Of a stretch of DNA of 64,000 nucleotides, positions 43,687 to 53,187 are shown in pieces (position 1 is the stretch's first letter; the number at the start of each line of letters is the position of its first letter). Below the pieces are notes generated by a model. That model searched no databases. It was not told where the DNA came from and saw nothing but the letters and a program-made list of their open reading frames with translations. The stretch comes from Stenotrophomonas sp. SAU14A_NAIMI4_5 (GTDB lineage: Bacteria > Pseudomonadota > Gammaproteobacteria > Xanthomonadales > Xanthomonadaceae). Location of the stretch: positions 4,283,531-4,347,530 of the forward strand of contig NZ_CP026003.1 of assembly GCF_003086795.1 (NCBI RefSeq). Direction: 5' to 3'. A program made the translations under genes and the position numbers.

Positions 43687-44424
43687 CGGGTAGCGCCGGG
43701 CCATGCCCGGCGGATGGGGAACCACCGCTGCGCTCGCCGGGCATGGCCCGGCGCTACCGGCACACCGCCCTGGTTCGCGAACGCTCTGGTAGGTGCCAAC
43801 CTTGGTTGGCACGAAACCCAAGGCAAACAGCTGCCGGCCAGCGGCCGGCACTACCCCTGCAGCAGCGCGCGAAAGCGCACGAAGCACTGCGCAGCGAGAA
43901 AGTGATGGTGCTGGACGTGACCGCCGACGCCCTGCCTGCCGCGCTGGTGGAACGGTATCTGGCCGTGAAGCGCGAAGGGCTGCTGTAACCGGTAGCGCCG
44001 GGCCATGCCCGGCGGATGGGGAACCACCGCTGCGCTCGCCGGGCATGGCCCGGCGCTACCGTCGAACCGCTCTGGTCCGCGACTGCTCTGATAGGTGCCA
44101 ACCTTGGTTGGCACGAAACCCAAGGCAAACAGCTGCCGGCCAGCGGCCGGCACTTCCCCTGCAGCAGCGCGCGAAAGCGTATGAAGCGCTGCGCAGCGAG
44201 AAGGTGATGGTGCTGGACGTGACCGCCGACGCCCTGCCTGCCGCGCTGGTGGAACGGTATCTGGCCGTGAAGCGCGAAGGGCTGCTGTAACGGGTAGCGC
44301 CGGGCCATGCCCGGCGGATGGGGAACCACCGCTGCGCTCGCCGGGCATGGCCCGGCGCTACCAGCACACCGCCCTGGTTCGCGAACGCTCTGGTAGGTGC
44401 CAACCTTGGTTGGCACAAAACCCA
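43554..44424. repeat. Three tandem copies of the DUF58 gene tail in a 302-bp repeat with SMAG elements
   Basis: A 133-bp block ending in the stop codon occurs at 43554-43686 (the real gene end), 43856-43988 and 44158-44290, with an exact 302-bp period. Each is followed by the same module: a SMAG pair (for example 43690-43712 and 43735-43757), a GTAGGTGCCAACC palindrome (43789-43812) and a TGCCGGCC palindrome (43832-43854). The third module is cut off at about 44424. The extra tails have no start codon or ribosome site of their own. Copy 2 differs from copy 1 in the variable stretch only at third codon positions; copy 3 has one His-to-Tyr change. Confidence 0.95.
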
Positions 44425-44433
44425 CGCCGCCGG

Positions 44434-45090
44434 TTACGCGGCCGCCAGCAATCGCCGCTGCAACCGTTCCACCGCACGCTGCAGCAGCACCCGGTTGCGG
44501 GCCAGCTTCATCCACTGCGGCAGGCGCGAGAACATCGAGGCGTTGTGCACGCCACCGTGCTCGCGCAGTGCCGACGTCGCGTAGTCATGCAGCACCTGCA
44601 GGTGCTCGGCGTTGTAGGCCCACAGCAGGCCCGCACGGGTGGGCTCCACCAACCGCAGCGGCAGGCCGAAATGCGGATCTGCCGGCTCGGCATCGCGCAA
44701 CGGGCAGACGCTGACCTTCACCTCGCTGGTGCGCCCGCACTGCACGCACTTGGCCGGCAGCACCTCGGGCACGGCCGTGGAGGCCGACGGTCGATGCTGG
44801 TGCACGCACACCCACTGGTGACCGCAGTAACCGCACGGGCGGCGGCCATCAATGCGCACCGCGCCCACCCAGGCGCCGCTGTCCAGCGCCACGCTGCAGC
44901 CGGTGCAACGGAAGCGCGCCGTCCAGCGGTGAGGCTGCCAGCTGGCGACCACCCAGCCCGGCGTGTCACAGCGATGGCAGCGCACCGCCACGCGCCCGGC
45001 GAAGGCGTGCAGCGTGCGGCCATCATCGAAGTGCCGCCCCGGCACCGGCGTCGTCCGCCCGCGCCGGCCCAAGGGCCGCCGCACCGCCAT
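44434..45090 (-). CDS. Zinc-ribbon hypothetical protein
   Basis: A 218-residue protein with three cysteine pairs spaced like zinc ribbons (CHRC/CTGC at about residues 38-65, CGYC at about 86, CVQCGRTSEVKVSVCPL at about 115-131) and a helical C-terminus rich in Arg (LARNRVLLQRAVERLQRRL). No signal peptide. It begins one base from the stop of the YgiC-like gene, so it is co-expressed with the YgiB/YgiC-type pair. Its role is unknown; it could bind nucleic acid or act in metal-dependent regulation. Confidence 0.75.
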   Translation of the reverse strand: MAVRRPLGRRGRTTPVPGRHFDDGRTLHAFAGRVAVRCHRCDTPGWVVASWQPHRWTARFRCTGCSVALDSGAWVGAVRIDGRRPCGYCGHQWVCVHQHRPSASTAVPEVLPAKCVQCGRTSEVKVSVCPLRDAEPADPHFGLPLRLVEPTRAGLLWAYNAEHLQVLHDYATSALREHGGVHNASMFSRLPQWMKLARNRVLLQRAVERLQRRLLAAA

Positions 45091-46268
45091 CAGACGTAGA
45101 TCCGCGTCGGCGCCTCGTCCACGATCGCATGCGGCACGAAGCGCGCACTGTCGCGGGTGATCGCGCTGTCGTCCTCGCGGATGCCGATGCCGCAGGCATG
45201 GTCACCGATCACCCAGCTGCCGACCAGCGGGTAACCGCCTTCGAAGCGGGTGAGCGGGTGCGCACGCTGGATGATCGCCGGGCCTTCGTACGGGCCGTCG
45301 CTGCGCTGGGTGCTGCCATCGGCCAGGTGCATCTCGATGTTGGCACCTTCGCGCGAGAACAGCGGCTTGCGCACCCAACCCGAGGCCAGCGCGCTGCCAT
45401 CATCGAAGTGCGCTTCCAGCAGGTTCGGGTGGCTGACGTTGCGCTGCCACAGCAGCGGCAGGATGCCCTTGTTGCTCAGCACCGCCTTCCACGCCGGCTC
45501 CAGCAGCTGGATGCCCGAACCGGGCAGCGCGCGGCCGAATTCCTCGGCCATCAGGTCTTCCAGCGGGTACAGCTTGAACAGCGTGCCGATCACCGTGTCG
45601 TCCAGCGCGGTGAAGCGACCGTCCTCGGACAGGCCGATATCCTCGATGGCGATGGCCTCGCCCTGCAGGCCCGCCTGGGCCGCGCAGTCACGCAGGTAGT
45701 CGACCGTGCCACGGTCCTCGTCCGAACTGCCTACCGCGCTGAAATACAGCGGCGGCGGCAGGCGCGCGGCGAGCTCGCCGAAGCGCTCGACCAGGGCCTC
45801 GTGCATGCCGTTGAACTGGTCGGCGTGCTGCGGCAGGCGGCCGGCGTTGCGCTGGTCCTCCAGCCACTGCCACTGGAAGAAGCTGGCCTCGAACAGCGAG
45901 GTCGGCGTGTCGTAGTTCAGTTCGTACAGCTTGGCCGGACCGGTGCCGTCGTAGGCCAGGTCCAGGCGCCCGTACAGGTGCGGCTGGCGCTGGCGCCAGC
46001 TCTCGGCGATCCAGTCGCGGTAATGCGCGGGGATCGCCAGCTGGTCCATCAGGCGCTCGCTGGCGATGACATCGCCAACCAGGTCCAGCGCCATCTGGTG
46101 CAGCTCGGCGCTGGGGTCTTCGATGTCGACTTCGATCTGGCGCAGGGTGAACGCGTAGTACGCGCTTTCATCCCAGTACGGCTGGCCGTCGATGGTGTGG
46201 AAGCGGAAACCGGCTTCCTCCGCGCGCGCCCGCCAGTGGGCGCGCTCGGCAATGCGAATTCGCTGCAT
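45090..46268 (-). CDS. Glutathionylspermidine synthase-like ATP-grasp protein (YgiC/YjfC type)
   Basis: A 392-residue protein started at MQRIRIAERAHWRARAEEAG (46268). It contains the family blocks WDESAYYAFTLRQIEVDIED, LAYDGTGPAKLYELNYDTPTS, LYPLEDLMAEEFG, and ILPLLWQRNVSHPNLLEAHF with KPLFSREGANI, which form the ATP-grasp C-terminal synthetase fold. It lacks the amidase half of E. coli Gss, like YgiC. Members ligate an amine and a carboxylate at the cost of ATP; the natural substrate is not known. It lies 7 bp after the YgiB-like gene. Confidence 0.88.
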   Translation of the reverse strand: MQRIRIAERAHWRARAEEAGFRFHTIDGQPYWDESAYYAFTLRQIEVDIEDPSAELHQMALDLVGDVIASERLMDQLAIPAHYRDWIAESWRQRQPHLYGRLDLAYDGTGPAKLYELNYDTPTSLFEASFFQWQWLEDQRNAGRLPQHADQFNGMHEALVERFGELAARLPPPLYFSAVGSSDEDRGTVDYLRDCAAQAGLQGEAIAIEDIGLSEDGRFTALDDTVIGTLFKLYPLEDLMAEEFGRALPGSGIQLLEPAWKAVLSNKGILPLLWQRNVSHPNLLEAHFDDGSALASGWVRKPLFSREGANIEMHLADGSTQRSDGPYEGPAIIQRAHPLTRFEGGYPLVGSWVIGDHACGIGIREDDSAITRDSARFVPHAIVDEAPTRIYV

Positions 46269-46275
46269 GGGTCGA

Positions 46276-46845
46276 TCAGCCGCCGAAGCTGCCGCCGCTG
46301 CGGCGGGCGCTGGTGCTGCCGAAGCCGCTGCGGCTGGCGGTGACGGCACGGTTCGGCTCGCTGCTGACCGGGGCCAGGCCGGCCTTGCCGGCGCCGATGC
46401 CGCTGGCGGTGTTCATGCCACCGGTGCCGCCCGGGGCCGGGCGCGCCCAGCCAGCGTTCTTGTCCTGGTAGGCCGGGGCCGAAGCCGGCGCCTGCGGGGC
46501 CAAGCCGCCGCGGTTGCTCAGCATCTGCGACATGAAGAAGCCCATCATCATCGGGCCGATGAACGAGGTGCCGGCCGAGGTGTGCTGCTGCACGCACTGC
46601 TCGGGCTTGTAGTCCTGTTCGCAGGCTTCCTTGCTGGCGTACTTCGGCGCCGCATCGGCGGCCTTCTGCTGCGCCTCGGCAAAGGCGTTGCGGCACGAGG
46701 ACGGATCGCCCGTCGCCTCGGTGCAGGCCTGCACGGAGGTGTACAGGCCTTCCTGCACCTGCACCTGCTCTTCCTTCTGGCAGGCGGTGAACAGCAGGGG
46801 TGCAGCGCTCATCAGCAGCAGCGCGGTGGTGCGGGAACGCTTCAT
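46276..46845 (-). CDS. YgiB/DUF1190-family lipoprotein
   Basis: A 189-residue lipoprotein (lipobox FTAC at about residue 22). A conserved middle has paired cysteines, DPSSCRNAFAEAQQKA and YASKEACEQDYKPEQCVQ, followed by a Gly/Ala/Ser-rich tail with RSGFGSTSARRSGGSFGG. Together with the downstream ATP-grasp gene it repeats the ygiB-ygiC arrangement of enterobacteria. Its role at the envelope is not defined. Confidence 0.82.
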   Translation of the reverse strand: MKRSRTTALLLMSAAPLLFTACQKEEQVQVQEGLYTSVQACTEATGDPSSCRNAFAEAQQKAADAAPKYASKEACEQDYKPEQCVQQHTSAGTSFIGPMMMGFFMSQMLSNRGGLAPQAPASAPAYQDKNAGWARPAPGGTGGMNTASGIGAGKAGLAPVSSEPNRAVTASRSGFGSTSARRSGGSFGG

Positions 46846-46962
46846 GGCGTCATGCCTCGGAATCGGATCAATTCCCCCAATGATGCCAAATCCGCACCAA
46901 CAACCGGAATCGGCAAAGTGGGAAAGATGAACGGAATTTCATTTTCGTGGGGCACCGCCCTG

Positions 46963-47014
46963 GTAGGTGCCAACCTTGGTTGGCACACCCCTGCGGCGCC
47001 CGGCCATGCCCGGC
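46963..47014. repeat. SMAG elements upstream of ilvD
   Basis: A GTAGGTGCCAACC palindrome (46963-46986) and a CGCCCGGCCATGCCCGGCG core (about 46996-47014). The 358-bp gap between the ygiB-like gene and ilvD also contains an inverted CCCCCTTGTT...AAGGGGG hairpin near 47041-47062. I see no leader peptide or attenuator. Confidence 0.8.
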
Positions 47015-47203
47015 GGGGGCAGCCAAGCCTCCGGCGAGGAGCCCCCTTGTTGTTCAAGGGGGCGCGCCGAAGGCGCGGGGATAAGGAGAAATGCGTGGAC
47101 CACCAAGCCGCTGCAGGCGGCGAAGGTGGTTGCAGCAGCAACCGAAAAAATTGTCCATGATCGGGCGACCCCCACGTTGTACGGCCCGCCCGTTCCGCCA
47201 GCC

Positions 47204-49042
47204 ATGCCTGAATACCGCTCCCGCACCTCCACCGCCGGCCGCAACATGGCCGGCGCCCGCGCCCTGTGGCGCGCCACCGGCATGAAGGATGGCGACTTCC
47301 ACAAGCCGATCATCGCCATCGCCAACTCCTTCACCCAGTTCGTGCCCGGCCACGTGCACCTGAAGGACCTCGGCCAACTGGTCGCGCGCGAGATCGAGAA
47401 GGTCGGCGGCGTCGCCAAGGAATTCAACACGATCGCTGTCGACGACGGCATCGCCATGGGCCACGACGGCATGCTGTACTCGCTGCCCAGCCGCGAGATC
47501 ATCGCCGACTCGGTCGAGTACATGGTCAACGCGCACTGCGCCGACGCGCTGGTGTGCATTTCCAACTGCGACAAGATCACCCCCGGCATGCTGATGGCCG
47601 CACTGCGCCTCAACATCCCGGTGGTGTTCGTCTCCGGCGGCCCGATGGAGGCCGGCAAGACCAAGCTGTCCGAGCACAAGCTGGACCTGGTCGATGCGAT
47701 GGTCATCGCCGCCGACGAAAGCGCCAGCGACGAGAAGGTCGCCGAATTCGAGCGCAGCGCCTGCCCCACCTGCGGTTCCTGCTCGGGCATGTTCACCGCC
47801 AACTCGATGAACTGCCTGACCGAAGCGCTGGGCCTGTCGCTGCCCGGCAACGGCTCGACCCTGGCCACCCACGCCGACCGCGAGCAGCTGTTCCTGCGCG
47901 CCGGCCGCCTGATCGTCGAACTGTGCCATCGCTGGTACGGCGGCGAAGAAGAAAGTGCGCTGCCGCGTGGCATCGCCACCCAGGCCGCGTTCGCCAACGC
48001 GATGACCCTGGACATCGCCATGGGCGGTTCCACCAACACCATCCTGCACCTGCTGGCCGCCGCGCAGGAAGCCGAAGTGGACTTCGACCTGACCCACATC
48101 GATGCGCTGTCGCGGCGCGTTCCGCAGCTGTGCAAGGTGGCGCCGAACACGCCCAAGTACCACATGGAAGACGTGCACCGCGCGGGCGGCGTGTACGGCA
48201 TCCTCGGCGAACTGGCGCGTGGCGGCCTGCTGGATACCCGCGTGCCGACCGTGCACAGCCGCACCCTGGCCGATGCCATCGAGCGCTGGGACGTTGCGGT
48301 CAGCGACGAATCCAGCGTGCACGACTTCTTCCGTGCCGGCCCGGCCGGCATTCCCACCCAGGTGGCTTTCAGCCAGGCCACGCGCTGGCCCACACTGGAC
48401 GTGGACCGCGCCGAAGGCTGCATCCGCAGCGTCGAGCACGCTTATTCGGCCGAAGGCGGCCTGGCCGTGCTGCGCGGCAACCTGGCCGTCGATGGCTGCG
48501 TGGTGAAGACCGCCGGCGTGGACGAATCCATCCACGTATTCGAAGGGAGCGCGCGCGTGTTCGAGAGCCAGGACGCGGCCGTGGCCGGCATCCTCGCCGA
48601 CAAAGTGCAGCCCGGCGACGTGGTCGTCATCCGCTACGAAGGCCCGAAGGGTGGCCCGGGCATGCAGGAAATGCTCTACCCCACCAGCTACCTGAAGTCG
48701 AAGGGGCTGGGCAAGCAGTGCGCGCTGCTGACCGACGGCCGTTTCTCCGGCGGCACCTCGGGCCTGTCGATCGGCCACGTCTCGCCGGAAGCCGCCAGCG
48801 GCGGCACCATCGGCCTGGTGGAAGACGGTGACCGCATCCGCATCGACATCCCCGCCCGCCGCATCGACCTGCTGCTGGACGACGCCACCCTCGCCCAGCG
48901 CCGCGCCGACGCCGATGCGCGCGGCTGGAAGCCGCGTGAAGCCCGCCCGCGCAAGGTCACCAGCGCACTGAAGGCCTACGCCCTGCTGGCGACCAGCGCC
49001 GACAAGGGCGCCGTCCGCAACACCGCTCTGCTCGGCGATTGA
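47204..49042 (+). CDS. ilvD: Dihydroxy-acid dehydratase
   Basis: A 612-residue enzyme of branched-chain amino acid (and CoA) biosynthesis. The start [20 protein letters not shown] at 47204 gives the standard length. Iron-sulfur cysteine motifs are present in [12 protein letters not shown] (about residue 122) and [19 protein letters not shown] (about 189-207). [19 protein letters not shown] near the C-terminus contains the family signature. It is a monocistronic-looking gene here, with a GGGGTC palindrome 8 bp after the stop. Confidence 0.97.
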   Translation: MPEYRSRTSTAGRNMAGARALWRATGMKDGDFHKPIIAIANSFTQFVPGHVHLKDLGQLVAREIEKVGGVAKEFNTIAVDDGIAMGHDGMLYSLPSREIIADSVEYMVNAHCADALVCISNCDKITPGMLMAALRLNIPVVFVSGGPMEAGKTKLSEHKLDLVDAMVIAADESASDEKVAEFERSACPTCGSCSGMFTANSMNCLTEALGLSLPGNGSTLATHADREQLFLRAGRLIVELCHRWYGGEEESALPRGIATQAAFANAMTLDIAMGGSTNTILHLLAAAQEAEVDFDLTHIDALSRRVPQLCKVAPNTPKYHMEDVHRAGGVYGILGELARGGLLDTRVPTVHSRTLADAIERWDVAVSDESSVHDFFRAGPAGIPTQVAFSQATRWPTLDVDRAEGCIRSVEHAYSAEGGLAVLRGNLAVDGCVVKTAGVDESIHVFEGSARVFESQDAAVAGILADKVQPGDVVVIRYEGPKGGPGMQEMLYPTSYLKSKGLGKQCALLTDGRFSGGTSGLSIGHVSPEAASGGTIGLVEDGDRIRIDIPARRIDLLLDDATLAQRRADADARGWKPREARPRKVTSALKAYALLATSADKGAVRNTALLGD

Positions 49043-49050
49043 ATTGCCGT

Positions 49051-49087
49051 GGGGTCGGATCCCTTTCGCAGAAAGGGCTCCGACCCC
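49051..49087. repeat. GGGGTC...GACCCC palindrome (second repeat family)
   Basis: A 37-bp inverted repeat starting GGGGTCGGATCCCTTTC and ending GACCCC, directly after ilvD. The same family appears at 49496-49532, 49546-49582, 54083-54121 and 57453-57492, in both orientations. It is unrelated in sequence to the GTAG elements. Confidence 0.85.
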
Positions 49088-49097
49088 GGCACAGCAG

Positions 49098-49388
49098 TCA
49101 GATCACGAACGGCTCGCCATCCAGGCGGCACGCCCCTGCTGAAATGTGGATCGCACCGCCGGACTGCAGCTCAAACATCACGCGGATGACACCTTCGGCG
49201 CGATCTTCGCTGGCCGTCACGTCGTTGACCGATGCACTCGGTCCCCAGGGTTCGCTCCTGTCCAGCATCACGTGCTCCACCGCATCGAACTGCAGGCGGC
49301 GCTCGGTTTGAGTTGAATCGCGCAGGACGAGTTCAAACGTCGCGGCGATCCAGTCACTGTGGGTCGCGATGATGGTCCAGTCGTGCAT
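49098..49388 (-). CDS. Hypothetical protein
   Basis: A 96-residue soluble protein (MHDWTIIATHSDWIAATFEL). It alternates hydrophobic and polar residues in a way that suggests a small beta-sheet fold (ATFELVLRDSTQTERRLQF, VIRVMFELQSGGAIHIS). No signal peptide and no family I recognise. It stands alone between repeat elements on both sides. Similar small genes can be immunity or regulatory proteins, but nothing here supports a specific role. Confidence 0.6.
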   Translation of the reverse strand: MHDWTIIATHSDWIAATFELVLRDSTQTERRLQFDAVEHVMLDRSEPWGPSASVNDVTASEDRAEGVIRVMFELQSGGAIHISAGACRLDGEPFVI

Positions 49389-49440
49389 GTGGCTTCCCTC
49401 CGCGCGTGCAGTCGCGCCATGGTAGTCCTATCTTCGAGGT

Positions 49441-49582
49441 TGCCGGCCAGCGGCCGGCACTACCCGTGCTGGTTGGTTACGGTGCCATGCGTGCTGGGGT
49501 CAGAGCCCTTCCTGCGGAAGGGATCCGACCCCGGGGTCGCGGCATGGGGTCGGATCCCTTCCGCAGGAAGGGCTCTGACCCC
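49441..49582. repeat. SMAG element plus an inverted pair of GGGGTC palindromes
   Basis: TGCCGGCC-type SMAG at 49441-49463, then GGGGTCAGAGCCC...GACCCC at 49496-49532 and its reverse-oriented partner at 49546-49582, 13 bp apart. The dinG gene ends 12 bp further on. Confidence 0.85.
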
Positions 49583-49593
49583 ACCGGCGCGGC

Positions 49594-51696
49594 TCAGCCG
49601 ATCACGCGCTTGAACGGCGGCAGCGCGTCGATGATGCGCTTGCCGTAGCGGCGGGTCAGCAGCCGCGAATCGAGGATGACCACGCGGCCGGTGTCGGTGG
49701 ACGTGCGGATCAGTCGGCCGGCGAACTGGGTGAGCGTGCGCAGCGCGTGCGGGATGGCGATCAGGTTGAAGGCGTTCATGCCGCGCGCTTCCACCCATTC
49801 GCTCAGCGTGGCGGTCTGCGGGTCGGTCGGCACCGCGAACGGCACCTGGGTGATGACCACCGTGGTGCAGGCTTCGCCGGGCAGGTCCAGACCTTCGCCG
49901 AAGGAATTCAGGCCGAACAGCACCGAGCCTTCGCCGGCGGCAACGCGGCGCAGGTGTTCGTCGATCAGCCGGGTCTTGGACATGTCGCCCTGCACCAGCA
50001 CCTGCTTGCGGCGCGCGGTGGACATCAGGCCGGCCACCTTCTCCATCTTCCAGCGCGAGGTGAACAGCACCATCGAGCCCTTGGCCCAGTCCAGTTCCTG
50101 GTCGAGGTAGCGCGCCACTTCGCGCGGATGGCCTTCGCGGTCATCGGGCGTGACCGGGAACTTCGGAATGATCAATTCGGCTTGGTTGGGCAGGTCGAAC
50201 GGCGATGCCAGCGAGACCATTTCCGCTTCCGGCGGGATGCCGTTATCGATGGCCAGCGACTGGAAATCACCGCCGCCGGTCAGCGTGGCCGAGGTCATCA
50301 CCACCGAATCCACCTCATCCCATAGCAGCTTGCGCAGCACGTGCGCAGCCGACACCGGCGAGCCGTGCAGCACCAGGTCGCCCTCGCGGGTGGCGGTGAC
50401 CCAGCGCGCGGTGGGCGGCGCGCCGTCCTTGTCCTCGCGGCGCCAGGCCTGCCACAGGTTGTACTGCTGCTCGATCATTTCCAGCGCCATGCCGAGGTTG
50501 CGCTGCAGGCGCTCGCGCGCGGCATCGTCCGGCTTGCCCTTGGCCACCTGTGCCGTGGCGGCGTGGGCCCAGTTGTAGAGGCTGCGGGTATCGTCGGCCA
50601 GCGCTTCGATCGGCTCGCGCCAGGCCTCGGGCAGGCGCCCGTTGGCGGCGCGCCACATCGGGTCTTCGTCGGCCGGGGCCGGCATCCACACCGCTTCCAC
50701 GTGATCGCGGAAGGCGCGCAGCTGCTTGGCCACGTTGCTGGCCACGTCGATGGCCTCGTTCGGCAGCAGGTTGCCCAGGCGGTCCTTGTCGACCGCGCGG
50801 TAGGCACCGGCAATCAGGATCTGCAGGCGGCCGGTGCGCTTGGCCATCTCGTCCAGGGCCAGGCTGGCCGCGCCCTGGTCGATGGCCACGTTGCCGATGT
50901 GGTGGCCTTCGTCCAGCACCAGCAGCATGTCCGACGGCGCGGCGATCATCGGCTGGCCGTTGTCGCTGTCACCAATGGACAGCGCCGACAGCAGCAGCGC
51001 GTGGTTGGTCACCACGATCTGCGCATCGCGCACGGTGTTGCGTGAGCGCAGCACCGCGCACTGCGCCGAGTACGCGCAGCGGCGCCCAGCACAGGCCGAG
51101 GCGGGCGTGGTGATGCGGCTGCGCAGGCCGGGGCTGATGGTTTCCGGCGCGTTGTCGATGTCACCGTCCCACGTGCCGCTGGTGAATGCATCGGACAGGC
51201 GCTTGGCGATATCCATCTCGATGGGCGCCAGCGGCCGGTCGTACAGCGGCGCTTCGTCCTCGAACATGCCGCCCTGCGCGCCCTCGCCCTGCGCTTCAGC
51301 GGCATTGCGCGTGCACAGGTAGCGGGTGCGGCCCTTGGCCAGGGCCACGGTCGCTTCCAGGCCGGTGGCCTTGAGGAAATTGGGAATATCGCGCTCGACC
51401 AGCTGCGACTGCAGGGCCACGGTGCCGGTGCTGATGACCAGCTTCTTCTTGCTGGCCAGGGCGATCGGCACGCCCGCGGTGAGGTAGCCCAGACTCTTGC
51501 CGACGCCGGTCGGTGCCTCGACCACGCCGACGCCGCCACTGGTGGACAGCGCACGCGACACCACGCCGATCATCTGGCTCTGCGAGCGGCGGGTGGAGAA
51601 GCCGGGGGTGTTGGCCTGCAGCGTCGTGTACGCCTTGCGGATCGCGTCCTTCAAGGCGTCATCGAGCTTGCGCGGGGCGGCGACGGTTTCGGTCAC
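49594..51696 (-). CDS. dinG: ATP-dependent DNA helicase DinG
   Basis: A 700-residue XPD-like helicase. Walker A is in VVEAPTGVGKSLGYLTAG at about residues 58-75. Iron-sulfur cluster cysteines are CTRN, and CAGRRCAYSAQC at about 202-213. The DEAH-type box is VLDEGHHIG at about 260, with helicase motifs VVMTSATLTGGGDF and FGLNSFGEGLDLPGEACTTV in the second motor domain. DinG unwinds 5'-overhang DNA and R-loops and helps forks pass transcription. It is longer than CasDinG-type variants and there are no cas genes nearby, so it is the housekeeping form. Confidence 0.95.
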   Translation of the reverse strand: MTETVAAPRKLDDALKDAIRKAYTTLQANTPGFSTRRSQSQMIGVVSRALSTSGGVGVVEAPTGVGKSLGYLTAGVPIALASKKKLVISTGTVALQSQLVERDIPNFLKATGLEATVALAKGRTRYLCTRNAAEAQGEGAQGGMFEDEAPLYDRPLAPIEMDIAKRLSDAFTSGTWDGDIDNAPETISPGLRSRITTPASACAGRRCAYSAQCAVLRSRNTVRDAQIVVTNHALLLSALSIGDSDNGQPMIAAPSDMLLVLDEGHHIGNVAIDQGAASLALDEMAKRTGRLQILIAGAYRAVDKDRLGNLLPNEAIDVASNVAKQLRAFRDHVEAVWMPAPADEDPMWRAANGRLPEAWREPIEALADDTRSLYNWAHAATAQVAKGKPDDAARERLQRNLGMALEMIEQQYNLWQAWRREDKDGAPPTARWVTATREGDLVLHGSPVSAAHVLRKLLWDEVDSVVMTSATLTGGGDFQSLAIDNGIPPEAEMVSLASPFDLPNQAELIIPKFPVTPDDREGHPREVARYLDQELDWAKGSMVLFTSRWKMEKVAGLMSTARRKQVLVQGDMSKTRLIDEHLRRVAAGEGSVLFGLNSFGEGLDLPGEACTTVVITQVPFAVPTDPQTATLSEWVEARGMNAFNLIAIPHALRTLTQFAGRLIRTSTDTGRVVILDSRLLTRRYGKRIIDALPPFKRVIG

Positions 51697-51860
51697 GCCG
51701 GGAACTACCGTGGCTGGATCAGGCCGGCCATTGTCGCATGGCCGGCCACCGGGACCGAGGCGCGGGCGCTGAACAGGGTCAGCGGCGTCGGGGGTTGGCG
51801 GTCATGGACTGCATGGCCGCAAAGGGCCGGGGCAGATGCGGCGTTGCCAGCCCATCTACG

Positions 51861-51928
51861 GTAGCCCCGGGCCATGCCCGGCGGCTCTGTCAGGACCGCT
51901 GCGCCCGCCGGGCATGGCCCGGCGCTAC
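51861..51928. repeat. Inverted pair of SMAG elements; one supplies a stop codon
   Basis: GTAGCCCCGGGCC copy at 51861-51883 and a reverse copy at 51906-51928. Read on the minus strand, the GTAG of the second contains the TAG stop of the small membrane-protein gene that follows. Confidence 0.88.
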
Positions 51929-52290
51929 CGGCCTGCCGCAGGCGGCAGCGGCGGCCGCTGGCGCAGCACGCGCACCAGCGCCCAGATCACCAGCACGATG
52001 CCGAAGGCGCTCAGCAGCGACAGCACGAACTGCACGCCGCCCAGCACCGCGCTCATCGCCGAGATGGCGGTGAAATCGCCGCTGCTGACCATCCACAGCG
52101 GCACCACGTTGGCAACCACGCCACCGAGGTTCGCCACCAGCAGCAGCACCAGGCCCGCCAGCGCACCGCTGCGGGCCGCGTCGCGCGGCGCGCCTACCAC
52201 CCAGACCAGGCCGACGCACAGCGCGATCAGCACCGGCAGGCGCACGCCGATCATGCTCAGCACGCTCAGCAGCAGCGAGGAGCTGTCCAT
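51925..52290 (-). CDS. Small four-helix membrane protein, hypothetical
   Basis: A 121-residue protein with about four membrane helices (LLLSVLSMIGVRLPVLIALC, SGALAGLVLLLVANLGGVV, ISAMSAVLGGVQFVLSLLSA, GIVLVIWALVRVL) and almost no soluble part. It starts 3 bp after the aroE stop on the same strand, so it is translated from the aroE message. Family unknown. The stop codon is contributed by a SMAG element. Confidence 0.7.
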   Translation of the reverse strand: MDSSSLLLSVLSMIGVRLPVLIALCVGLVWVVGAPRDAARSGALAGLVLLLVANLGGVVANVVPLWMVSSGDFTAISAMSAVLGGVQFVLSLLSAFGIVLVIWALVRVLRQRPPLPPAAGR

Positions 52291-52293
52291 GGC

Positions 52294-53139
52294 TCAGTCC
52301 TGGCCGGCAAACGCGCCGGCACCGGCACGCAGCTGCTGGTAGACCTCGTCGGTCTGCGGGCGCACGCCGTGCCACTGCAGGAAGCTCTCGGCAGCCTGCT
52401 CGACCAGCATGCCCAGGCCATCGACGGTATTGCGGCAGTTCGCCGCGCGCGCCCAGGCCAGGAAGGCGATGGCCGCCTCGCCATAGTTCAGGTCCACCGC
52501 GGTGGTCATCGAATTGACCAGCGACAGCGGCAGCTTGAACTCCACGTCGCGGTCGCGGCCGGCCGACGTGGCGTTGAGGATCAGTTCGAAATCGCCCAGG
52601 TCGCGCAGGTCTTCCCAGTAGCGGCTGAGCGCGCGGCCCGGCTCGCCCATGGCGTCGATCAGTTCGTCGGCGCGTTCCGGCGTGCGGTTGACCACCACCA
52701 GCTCGGTGATGCCGGCATCGAGCAGCGCCGGGGCGACGCTGCGTGCCGAACCACCGGCGCCGATCAGCAGCACACGGCGGCCGCGCAGGTCCAGGCCGTG
52801 GCGGTCGGTCAGGTCACGCACCAGGCCGATGCCATCGGTGGTGTCGCCGTGCCAACGGTCGCCCTTGCGCAGCAGGGTGTTGACCGAGCCGGCGCGACGC
52901 GCGCGTGCGGTCAGCGTGGTGCACGCCGAGAACGCGGCTTCCTTGTGCGGCGAGGTGACGTTGGCGCCGACACCGCCTTCGGCGGCGAAGGCGTCCAGCC
53001 CGGCCAGGAAGGCGTCCGGGGCCAGGTCGATCGCGCGGTAGTCGATGCTGATGCCTTCCTGGCGACCGAACGTCGCGTGGATCAGCGGCGACTTCGAGTG
53101 GGCAACGGGGTGTCCGAAGACGGCGTAACGATCGGTCAT
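52294..53139 (-). CDS. aroE: Shikimate dehydrogenase
   Basis: A 281-residue NADP-dependent enzyme of the shikimate pathway. Substrate-site motifs are [14 protein letters not shown] at residues 7-20, and [11 protein letters not shown] with the catalytic Lys at about 68. The nucleotide fold contains [16 protein letters not shown] at about 128 and the NADP-type [10 protein letters not shown] loop. ILNATSAG and [13 protein letters not shown] complete the C-terminal part. The ATG at 53139 is chosen over one at 53169, because the longer start would extend into the divergent gene's leader. Confidence 0.94.
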   Translation of the reverse strand: MTDRYAVFGHPVAHSKSPLIHATFGRQEGISIDYRAIDLAPDAFLAGLDAFAAEGGVGANVTSPHKEAAFSACTTLTARARRAGSVNTLLRKGDRWHGDTTDGIGLVRDLTDRHGLDLRGRRVLLIGAGGSARSVAPALLDAGITELVVVNRTPERADELIDAMGEPGRALSRYWEDLRDLGDFELILNATSAGRDRDVEFKLPLSLVNSMTTAVDLNYGEAAIAFLAWARAANCRNTVDGLGMLVEQAAESFLQWHGVRPQTDEVYQQLRAGAGAFAGQD

Positions 53140-53187
53140 GGAATCCTCAAGCTGGCTAGACTGGTGCACTTTCGTGCAAGGACCCGG

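Noticed and set aside
43743..44290. Short open frames over the repeated DUF58 tails
   Set aside because: They read through palindromes and end in the copied gene tail. No start signal of their own is visible, so I treat them as repeat remnants, not genes.
43554..44424. Possible CRISPR-like array because of regular spacing
   Set aside because: The period is 302 bp with near-identical units containing a gene tail and palindromes. There are no short repeats with unique spacers and no cas genes nearby.
49594..51696. dinG as a CasDinG of a type IV CRISPR system
   Set aside because: There are no csf/cas genes or repeats around it, and the protein has the housekeeping DinG layout with iron-sulfur cysteines.
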